NCBI GenBank assembly: GCA_016933095.1
Contig: JAFGBP010000066.1
Span: forward strand, 1-7,202
Origin: Candidatus Woesearchaeota archaeon
GTDB taxonomy: Archaea; Nanobdellota; Nanobdellia; Woesearchaeales; SM23-78
Length of the DNA stretch: 7,202 bases
Reading direction: 5' to 3'
The notes below the pieces were generated by a model. That model did not search any database. It was not told the origin of the DNA and saw nothing but the letters and a program-made list of their open reading frames with translations. Every line of letters begins with the position of its first letter. The first letter of the stretch is position 1. Shown piece after piece: positions 1 to 4,164 of this stretch. The translations under genes and the position numbers were made by a program.

Positions 1-360
1 CAACGAGAGCACGCTGCCAACGAGATGGTCTTGGATCACGTCTATAAGATGATGGTCTGCCCGCAGTGCGTTAAGGAGAGGATTGCTTCTGAGAAGGGCT
101 TGAAGCATGCTGCCAGCCTCGCCTTGGCTGAGAAAGCCGCTTCTGAGGTCAAGAAGGACATCCCTGCCGGCTGGGATCGTGATGATGAGGAGATCGAGGC
201 TTCTTATGACAAGAAGGTGCGTGATCGGGCTGTTCTTGAGCAGATTGATGACCAGCGGGTCAAGTATACTTGCAGGAAATGCAAGTACCAGTTCACGTAT
301 CATACTGTTCAGATGAGGCCAGAAAGGTGCCCTTACTGCTCGACTCCTGTGAGGGTCTGA
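1..360 (+). CDS. zinc-ribbon protein of unknown function, 5' end outside the window
   Basis: The reading frame is open from base 1 (QREHAANEM...) to the TGA at 358-360, so the gene probably starts upstream. The first ATG is at 25, but I see no SD site before it, and a promoter for it would lie outside the window. Counting from that ATG, there are three CxxC pairs: CPQC at residues 12-15, CRKC at about 83-86 and CPYC near the C-terminus. The last two, about 16 residues apart, fit one four-cysteine zinc ribbon; the first may bind metal separately or with a missing N-terminal part. The middle is charged and helical, with many Asp, Glu and Lys. There is no signal peptide or membrane helix, so it is likely cytosolic. 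It could be a nucleic-acid-binding or scaffold protein, but nothing identifies a family. Confidence 0.75.
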   Translation, partial: QREHAANEMVLDHVYKMMVCPQCVKERIASEKGLKHAASLALAEKAASEVKKDIPAGWDRDDEEIEASYDKKVRDRAVLEQIDDQRVKYTCRKCKYQFTYHTVQMRPERCPYCSTPVRV

Positions 361-386
361 TGAACTTTTTAGTCTCAGTTTTTCGC

Positions 387-406
387 CTGAGAGGTGCTGA
401 GAGGTG
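387..406 (+). repeat. tandem 10-base duplication containing two SD cores
   Basis: CTGAGAGGTG occurs twice back to back (387-396 and 397-406). Each copy ends in GAGGTG, a good match to the archaeal SD core. The second ends five bases before the ATG at 412 and is the likely ribosome binding site; the first, 15 bases away, is too far for the same start. Confidence 0.8.
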
Positions 407-411
407 TATAG

Positions 412-834
412 ATGGGAGTTTATGAGTGCCTGAGAAATCATAGGACGCTTTGGAAGATAGGCTTGATCACGTTCTTTACAGGTGCCATGATGGTTATGTG
501 CGCCCCTGCTGCGCATAGCAGCAAGGGGCGTTCTGGTTATCGTTCTTATTCCTTGGATTCCCTGGATCGAATACGGTCTTTGCCAGCTTATGAGATGTCT
601 CATTCTCCTTTGGAAATTGCGGATTACGTTGCTGCCCGGAAGTTAGAGATGCGACAGAATTCCATAGATGAGGCTGTGAAGCGGATGGAAGGGTTAAATT
701 ATTGGAAGCAGTCCTTCTCGCCTGAAAAGCCGCTTTGCTATGATAGGGGTGGGTTTGGCTTTTCCTATCCTTGCCCTATCAAGGGTCGGGAGGCTCCTTC
801 TCAGTCTTTTGAGATTCTTAGGATTGGCTGGTAG
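412..834 (+). CDS. small secreted protein of unknown function
   Basis: This 140-residue protein has a typical N-terminal signal peptide: a basic start (RNHRTLWK), a hydrophobic core at about residues 15-31 (IGLITFFTGAMMVMCAP), and a small-residue stretch (APAAHSS) suited to signal peptidase cleavage. The mature part has a Tyr/Ser-rich section, an amphipathic helical section around residues 65-95 (DYVAARKLEMRQNSIDEAVK), and a C-terminal part with Gly, Phe and two Cys (PLCYDR, YPCPIK) that could form a disulfide outside the cell. The start is fixed by GAGGTG at 401-406. A T7 tract follows the stop. The next gene also encodes an exported protein, so the two may act together at the cell surface, which is only an inference. 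I do not recognise a family. Confidence 0.7.
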   Translation: MGVYECLRNHRTLWKIGLITFFTGAMMVMCAPAAHSSKGRSGYRSYSLDSLDRIRSLPAYEMSHSPLEIADYVAARKLEMRQNSIDEAVKRMEGLNYWKQSFSPEKPLCYDRGGFGFSYPCPIKGREAPSQSFEILRIGW

Positions 835-838
835 AAGC

Positions 839-845
839 TTTTTTT
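839..845 (+). terminator. oligo-T terminator after the secreted protein gene
   Basis: Seven T in a row begin five bases after the TAG at 832-834. Archaeal RNA polymerase commonly terminates at such tracts without a hairpin. The next gene has its own TATA box at 909-915. Confidence 0.5.
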
Positions 846-908
846 ATATCGTCAAATCCCAATTCATTGATGATTTTGTCTCTTTATGGGAATTAATTTC
901 GAAGATTA

Positions 909-949
909 TTTATATGAGTTTTACCTTAATACCATCATCCAGGGAGGTG
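909..949 (+). promoter_or_regulatory. TATA box and SD site for the gene at 956
   Basis: TTTATAT at 909-915 is a good archaeal TATA box and predicts transcription start near 935-940. GGAGGTG at 943-949 is a near-perfect SD, six bases before ATG 956. Together they favour this start over the upstream in-frame ATGs at 740 and 914, because a transcript from this promoter would not contain those codons. Confidence 0.75.
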
Positions 950-955
950 GCTCTA

Positions 956-1978
956 ATGGACTTCAAAAAAGCATTAGGGGTTGGATTACTTTCTTTAAGC
1001 ATGATGTACCTGCCGACTCCAACGAATAACGTTACAGAATTGGAAGCGGCATCAAAGGCAAAGAAGAGCAGCGAGTCAAGGTCTTCGGGCAGCGCGGCAA
1101 AAAGGGCGCCGGCACCAAAGTCTTACAAGGCAGCGCCAAGGCCCGTTCCATCCAGAAGCCATAGCTCAAGCAAGGGCAGCAGCCAGTCTGCAAAGCCAAG
1201 AACTGAATCAAGAGCAAAGCCTGCTCCGAGAACTCTTGAAGGCCGGGTGGATGGGGAGAGTAGGGCCAGGACAAGATCTGATGCCAGCAGCTACCAAAGC
1301 CCGCCCCGCAACCATTACAGCCCATCTCAAAGGAATGACTCAAGTTCGTATCAGAAGAATCATAATGACAGGTCTTCCAGCCGTGCCCCGTCAAAAGCAG
1401 AGAGAAGACATCCCAGTCCGAGATATGAGAGGCCAAGGCCGGTTCCAAGCCATCCTACAAATCGTGCAACAGCGCATCGCAGACCTCCTCGCCCCGACGG
1501 GAAGCCTTGGTGGTATCACAGCAGAAACAGGGATTTCTGGACTCATAGGAGAGATCATGGGCTTAACTATTACCGTTTCGGCCCTCATTTCAACTGGAGG
1601 CACCGGCATAACCGTCATTTGAGGGCATTCCCTTGGTTAGGATTCTATCTGAACCATCATTATGGCTCTTGGGCAAGATATGACCCTTGGATATTGACGT
1701 ATTCAATCCGTTTCTATAATGATATTGAAATACCAAGGTGGCCTCACGAAAGGATTGAGCAGATCGAGGATGAGCTGGAATTCAACCATCCAAGGAAGCC
1801 TGATTGGTGGAATAGTAGGAGAGTCTGGGGCAATCCTAAGTTCCTCAAGGAAATGATGACTCGTAAGGACAGGATTACGGGCCTAAGCTGCACTGACTGC
1901 CATGACATACACGCAGTCTATACGAATAACGGATACGGGCTAGGCGTGTACTTCGGACTTAACGTGCCGTTAGAATAA
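956..1978 (+). CDS. secreted basic low-complexity protein with a C-terminal CxxCH motif
   Basis: The protein has 340 residues. Residues 1 to about 20 (MDFKKALGVGLLSLSMMYLP) look like a signal peptide. Residues 30 to about 185 are low-complexity, rich in Ser, Arg, Lys, Pro and Ala, probably disordered and strongly basic. From about 190 the protein is rich in Trp, Tyr, His and Arg (WWYHSRNRDFW, FNWRHRHNRHLRAFPW), which suggests a folded domain. Near the end, Cys312-Thr-Asp-Cys315-His316 within SCTDCHDIH matches the c-type heme attachment motif CxxCH, and the second His three residues later resembles multiheme cytochromes. One motif alone is weak proof; Cys/His metal binding or a disulfide is also possible. 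Codon use leans to GCA, CCA and TCA, whereas the neighbours prefer GCT, CCT and TCT, which may hint at a different origin or simply reflect composition. An in-frame extension to ATG 740 would overlap the previous gene and is less likely. Confidence 0.75.
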   Translation: MDFKKALGVGLLSLSMMYLPTPTNNVTELEAASKAKKSSESRSSGSAAKRAPAPKSYKAAPRPVPSRSHSSSKGSSQSAKPRTESRAKPAPRTLEGRVDGESRARTRSDASSYQSPPRNHYSPSQRNDSSSYQKNHNDRSSSRAPSKAERRHPSPRYERPRPVPSHPTNRATAHRRPPRPDGKPWWYHSRNRDFWTHRRDHGLNYYRFGPHFNWRHRHNRHLRAFPWLGFYLNHHYGSWARYDPWILTYSIRFYNDIEIPRWPHERIEQIEDELEFNHPRKPDWWNSRRVWGNPKFLKEMMTRKDRITGLSCTDCHDIHAVYTNNGYGLGVYFGLNVPLE

Positions 1979-2010
1979 ATTTTTACATATTCTTTTCTTT
2001 CTTCTGATTT
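1979..2010 (+). terminator. T-rich termination region
   Basis: A pyrimidine-rich run directly follows the TAA at 1976-1978, with a T5 tract followed by TTCTTTTCTTTCTTC. This fits archaeal intrinsic termination of the gene at 956, before the tRNA promoter. Confidence 0.5.
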
Positions 2011-2041
2011 TCATTCAGCCACAGCCATTTTTAGCAAAACA

Positions 2042-2050
2042 TATATAAAT
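2042..2050 (+). promoter_or_regulatory. TATA box of the tRNA-Lys / tRNA-Glu transcript
   Basis: TATATAAAT, preceded by an A-rich stretch (AGCAAAAC) that could serve as the BRE, lies about 33 bases before the first base of tRNA-Lys. It predicts a start near 2070-2076 and a very short 5' leader. I see no comparable box before tRNA-Glu, so both tRNAs probably share this promoter. Confidence 0.7.
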
Positions 2051-2078
2051 GAACCCTAAATCTTGAAGCTTTAAATAC

Positions 2079-2183
2079 GGGTCCATGGCTCAGTCTGGTA
2101 GAGCACTCGACTCTTAACAGGGGCAGCGCACGTTGTCCCTTGATGAAATCGAGTGGTCGGGGGTTCAAATCCCTCTGGACTCA
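2079..2183 (+). tRNA. tRNA-Lys (CTT) with a 31-base intron
   Basis: The full cloverleaf can be drawn. Acceptor GGGTCCA (2079-2085) pairs with TGGACTC (2176-2182) with one G-U pair, followed by A73. The D stem is GCTC/GAGC. The anticodon stem CTCGA (2106-2110) pairs with TCGAG (2149-2153). The loop is C-T-CTT-A-[intron]-A, with anticodon CTT at 2113-2115. The T stem GGGGG/CCCTC encloses TTCAAAT. Removing bases 2117-2147 leaves a 74-base tRNA; CCA is not encoded. The intron sits at the usual archaeal position after base 37. Its boundaries can slip by a base because A flanks both sides. The last bases of this gene are copied twice downstream. Confidence 0.93.
2117..2147 (+). other. tRNA-Lys intron (position 37/38)
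   Basis: The intron forms a strong hairpin, AGGGGCA/TGTCCCT, extendable to nine pairs closing on GCAC. Toward the anticodon stem, T33 and C34 can pair with A2146 and G2145, giving a relaxed bulge-helix-bulge (one T-T mismatch) for the splicing endonuclease. The 3' end reads TGATGAA, close to TGAAGAA in the tRNA-Glu intron. Confidence 0.8.
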
Positions 2184-2316
2184 TACGCGTAAGCGGATGA
2201 GGGCGGAGGCTCAGAAATCCAAAGGATTTTTGTTGTCTCTGGACTCATACGCGTAAGCGGATGAGGGCGGAGGCTCAGAAATCCTGCAAGGATTTCTTCT
2301 GTCTCTGGACTCATAC
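2173..2316 (+). repeat. structured direct repeat carrying copies of the tRNA-Lys 3' end
   Basis: A 48-base sequence at 2173-2220 is repeated without change at 2237-2284 (period 64). Its first 14 bases, CTCTGGACTCATAC, occur a third time at 2303-2316 (period 66). The first 11 of these, CTCTGGACTCA, are the end of the T stem, the acceptor strand and A73 of tRNA-Lys. Each full unit can fold into two hairpins. The first (2172-2209 and 2236-2273) has a lower stem CCTCTG/CGGAGG (TCTCTG in the second unit), two purine mismatches, CTCAT/ATGAG, an A-G mismatch and CGC/GCG closing on a GTAA (GNRA) tetraloop. The second (2213-2231 and 2277-2297) is AGAAATCC/GGATTTYT with loop AAA in one unit and TGCAA in the other. 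Possible origins are repeated insertion at a tRNA attachment site or tandem duplication with a retained RNA role. Confidence 0.9.
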
Positions 2317-2338
2317 ATTTCGTTCACAAGCTTTTATT

Positions 2339-2444
2339 GCCCCGTTAGTGTAGCCCGGCCAATCATTTTGCCCTCTCGCAACTGGCTGCGAAGGTAGCTG
2401 GCTGAAGAAAGGCGAAGACCTGGGTTCGAATCCCAGACGGGGCG
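2339..2444 (+). tRNA. tRNA-Glu (CTC) with a 31-base intron
   Basis: Acceptor GCCCCGT (2339-2345) pairs perfectly with ACGGGGC (2437-2443), followed by G at position 73; no CCA is encoded. The D arm (GTGTAGCCCGGCCAATCA) is close to the archaeal tRNA-Glu pattern. The anticodon stem TTGCC (2368-2372) pairs with GGCGA (2411-2415) with one G-U. The loop is C-T-CTC-G-[intron]-A, with anticodon CTC at 2375-2377. T stem CTGGG/CCCAG encloses TTCGAAT. Removing 2379-2409 gives a 75-base tRNA. I remember A73 as more usual for archaeal tRNA-Glu, so G73 is mildly odd. There is no good TATA box just upstream, so it is probably co-transcribed with tRNA-Lys. The protein gene at 2450 begins five bases after it. 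Confidence 0.92.
2379..2409 (+). other. tRNA-Glu intron (position 37/38)
   Basis: Same length (31) and position as the tRNA-Lys intron. CTGGCTGC (2382-2389) pairs with GTAGCTGG (2394-2401), including three G-U pairs, around a GAAG loop. T33, C34 and T35 can pair with A2408, G2407 and A2406, giving a relaxed bulge-helix-bulge. The 3' end TGAAGAA resembles that of the tRNA-Lys intron. Confidence 0.78.
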
Positions 2445-2449
2445 TCGAG

Positions 2450-2908
2450 ATGGCAGATTATAGATTGATTTTTGTTCTTACTTTCATTCTCTTACTGACC
2501 GCTTCTCTTGTCAGCGCCGGGAAGATTGAAGATTCATTGAGGGATGGGGAGAGCAAGACGTATGAGATCAATGGCGCTCAGTTCGAAATCACTGTCATAT
2601 TCATTGAGATGTCGGATCCTAGCACTGTGAAGCTGTTGATTGACGGCATCATGTCTCCTCCACTTCATCAAGGAGATTATTTGAGGAGATCTGATGGTGT
2701 CCTTCTTGGGGTTGTGGGATTTAAGGACATTGGTGGTAGGGAAAGCAGCGTTGATATTGAGATCTCATATCTCGATTATGTCGTCTGTCCTGGTTGTGTC
2801 GGCCCTAAGGGAGACTCACAAGGCGTCCCTGAGTTCAATGCTATCACGATGATGATCTCGGTTGTTGTTTCTGTCCTTATTTTCCTGCATGTGCGGAAGT
2901 TTCCGTAA
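2450..2908 (+). CDS. secreted surface protein with a candidate PEF-type C-terminal sorting signal
   Basis: The protein has 152 residues. Residues 1-23 form a signal peptide (LIFVLTFILLLTASLVSA, cleavage likely before Gly24). Residues 27-108 look like a small beta domain (LRDGESKTYEINGAQFEITV...), a pattern I associate with short domains in DPANN and other archaeal surface proteins. A CPGC pair (113-116) may bind metal or form a disulfide. The C-terminus has VPEF (126-129), a hydrophobic helix (about 131-147) and a basic tail (HVRKFP), the three parts of a PEF-CTERM signal handled by archaeosortases; a plain C-terminal membrane anchor is the alternative. ATG 2450 lies five bases after tRNA-Glu, leaving no space for an SD outside the tRNA. 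Translation may therefore begin on an almost leaderless mRNA released by tRNA 3' processing. The family is not recognised with certainty. Confidence 0.8.
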   Translation: MADYRLIFVLTFILLLTASLVSAGKIEDSLRDGESKTYEINGAQFEITVIFIEMSDPSTVKLLIDGIMSPPLHQGDYLRRSDGVLLGVVGFKDIGGRESSVDIEISYLDYVVCPGCVGPKGDSQGVPEFNAITMMISVVVSVLIFLHVRKFP

Positions 2909-2910
2909 GA

Positions 2911-2947
2911 ATTAAATACTCTTCTTCTCAGGATTAAGATTGGTGAT
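2911..2947 (+). promoter_or_regulatory. TATA box and SD site for the small membrane protein gene
   Basis: The AT-rich ATTAAATACT at 2911-2920 can serve as a TATA box and predicts initiation near 2940. GGTGAT at 2942-2947 matches the SD consensus GGAGGTGATC and lies seven bases before ATG 2955, favouring that start over TTG 2940 or GTG 2943. Confidence 0.5.
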
Positions 2948-2954
2948 TTGTCAC

Positions 2955-3155
2955 ATGGGTTCAAATTGGATGAATAAGAGGCTCAAGAACCTGCAATGGT
3001 ATGACGTCAGCCTGATCAAGCTGAGCACTGCGGCTTTCATATTGATGATCGCTAAGCTGTGGGATGGTATCTTGTCTTTTGACTGGTACTGGTACTTGGT
3101 CATAGGCTTGGTGTGTGCTATTCCTGCTTGGGTTGACCTTGAAAGGAAGAAGTGA
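2955..3155 (+). CDS. small two-helix membrane protein of unknown function
   Basis: With the start at ATG 2955 the protein has 66 residues. A short basic, amphipathic N-terminus (MNKRLKNLQWYDVSLIK) leads to two hydrophobic segments, STAAFILMIAKLWDGIL and WYWYLVIGLVCAIPAWV, and ends in a charged tail (DLERKK). The WYD-x-SLIKL lead-in and the Trp/Tyr cluster between the helices resemble a type of tiny membrane protein I associate with Woesearchaeota-like genomes, with no known function. Charge distribution suggests a helical hairpin with both ends in the cytoplasm. In-frame TTG 2940 and GTG 2943 would add a few residues, and ATG 2970 would shorten it. It appears to be transcribed alone: TATA box in front, T7 tract behind. 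Confidence 0.72.
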   Translation: MGSNWMNKRLKNLQWYDVSLIKLSTAAFILMIAKLWDGILSFDWYWYLVIGLVCAIPAWVDLERKK

Positions 3156-3185
3156 TTTTTTTCGCTTCAAAGCTTTGTTTGAGCG
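3156..3185 (+). terminator. T7 tract followed by a hairpin
   Basis: Seven T (3156-3162) follow the TGA directly. Then CGCTTCAAA (3163-3171) pairs with TTTGAGCG (3178-3185) as an eight-pair stem with one bulged T and a six-base loop. The order (T tract before hairpin) is not that of a bacterial terminator, but the T tract suits archaeal termination and the hairpin could protect the 3' end. I see nothing recognisable in 3186-3287. Confidence 0.5.
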
Positions 3186-3287
3186 CTAGTTGAATTAATC
3201 GTATGACGGGCTGTAAACCTATTTGTTTTCATTCGGTTCCTGTTTTCCGGCTGTTTTTCTGGATGTGTATGCTTTATCCCAATAAAA

Positions 3288-3295
3288 TTTTAAAT
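3288..3295 (+). promoter_or_regulatory. TATA box of the alarmone synthetase gene
   Basis: TTTTAAAT is centred about 29 bases before ATG 3321, the spacing expected for a leaderless transcript. It also overlaps the upstream in-frame ATG at 3294, arguing that 3294 is not the start. Confidence 0.55.
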
Positions 3296-3320
3296 GCGGC
3301 TTTACTTAAGGCTTGTAAAG

Positions 3321-4115
3321 ATGATCATCTGGACAGAACACGTCAAGCCTTACGAGGAGTTGTTGAAGGAGGTTGCTTCCAGGTTCGAGAAGGCTAACCG
3401 TACTTTCAAATCTCAGCTTGGTTATGCTCCTATAGAGACTTTGAAGACTAGGATTAAGTCTGAGGCGTCTGCGAAGGAGAAGCTTGAGAGGAAAGGGCTC
3501 TCTTTTGACAAGAAGGGTCTTGCGAAGATAACTGATATCGTCGGTATCAGGGTTATATGCAAGTTCATAGATGACGTCCCTGAGATAATGGGCCTCATCA
3601 AGAGCTGGGAGAAGCCTAAGTTCCGAAATGCTCTTGATAAGTTCGTGGTCGATCAGGTTGAGGTCGTCGAGGAGCAGGATCACATCGATAATCCTAAGGA
3701 GTCGGGCTACAGGTCTTACCACGTCGTGTGCCGTGCTAAGGACTTGTTCTTTGAGGTGCAGATCAGGACTATTGCAATGGATTTCTGGGCGTCGACAGAG
3801 CACATGCTCAAGTACAAGTATGGTGGAGACCTCCCGCAGGAGATACGCGAGAAGCTTAAGAGCATAGCTGACATCGGCAGCACTCTTGACCTTGCCATGA
3901 ATGACATCAGGCAGGACGTGAAGATCGGGACTACGAAGTCTCGATTGCTCGAGCAGTTCGACAAGGCAGTCGGGATCTTGGAGAAGAGCGGACTGTCGTT
4001 CAAGGCTGAGAACTACAAGGCCAGGCTTGCCGCTGCGGCTGATGACTTGGAGGCTTTGAAGAGCCTTGCAATCCAGGCCAAGGAGGACGTGCCGCCTGGG
4101 CTTTGGAGAGAGTGA
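3321..4115 (+). CDS. small alarmone synthetase (RelA/SpoT nucleotidyltransferase domain, RelQ/YjbM-like)
   Basis: This family transfers pyrophosphate from ATP to the 3' position of GDP or GTP, making (p)ppGpp, a cytosolic stress alarmone. With the start at ATG 3321 the protein has 264 residues. The synthetase motifs appear in order: IETLKTRIKSEASAKEKLERKG (38-59, basic substrate-binding helix), ITDIVGIRVIC (70-80), DHIDNPKESGYRSYHVV (120-136) and EVQIRTIAMDFWASTEH (145-161), the last almost identical to bacterial RelQ/RelP proteins. There is no HD hydrolase domain and no TGS/ACT region, so this is a stand-alone synthetase. The C-terminal 100 residues are helical, as in RelQ tetramers. Length is slightly above the usual 210-250. 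Such genes are sparse in archaea, which suggests acquisition from bacteria; codon use nevertheless matches the neighbours, so any transfer is old. No obvious antitoxin is adjacent. An upstream ATG at 3294 would add nine residues. Confidence 0.9.
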   Translation: MIIWTEHVKPYEELLKEVASRFEKANRTFKSQLGYAPIETLKTRIKSEASAKEKLERKGLSFDKKGLAKITDIVGIRVICKFIDDVPEIMGLIKSWEKPKFRNALDKFVVDQVEVVEEQDHIDNPKESGYRSYHVVCRAKDLFFEVQIRTIAMDFWASTEHMLKYKYGGDLPQEIREKLKSIADIGSTLDLAMNDIRQDVKIGTTKSRLLEQFDKAVGILEKSGLSFKAENYKARLAAAADDLEALKSLAIQAKEDVPPGLWRE

Positions 4116-4136
4116 GTCTTTGTTTAGGAAAAATTA

Positions 4137-4143
4137 TTTATAT
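4137..4143 (+). promoter_or_regulatory. TATA box of the glycerate kinase gene
   Basis: TTTATAT, in the AT-rich AAATTATTTATAT, lies with its centre 25 bases before ATG 4165. Transcription would start at or next to the start codon, so the mRNA is probably leaderless. This decides against the longer in-frame start at 4066, inside the previous gene. Confidence 0.75.
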
Positions 4144-4164
4144 CTTCTATGCGGGTTCAGGTTC

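Noticed and set aside
740..955. N-terminal extension of the CxxCH protein to ATG 740
   Set aside because: It overlaps the previous gene by 95 bases and crosses a T7 tract and a TATA box. ATG 956 has a near-perfect SD and a following signal peptide.
1032..1448. A 138-codon minus-strand frame
   Set aside because: It is antisense to the low-complexity part of the gene at 956. Composition explains it, and there is no promoter or SD on that strand.
2173..2316. The repeats as a CRISPR array
   Set aside because: Only two full copies; the 'spacers' are 16-18 bases, similar to each other and part of a hairpin. The repeat starts inside a tRNA gene, and no cas gene is nearby.
3306..3803. A 165-codon minus-strand frame
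   Set aside because: It mirrors the alarmone synthetase gene, whose motifs are unmistakable on the + strand.
4066..4164. Longer start for the glycerate kinase at ATG 4066
   Set aside because: It would lie inside the alarmone synthetase gene and upstream of the TATA box at 4137. The extension has no family similarity.
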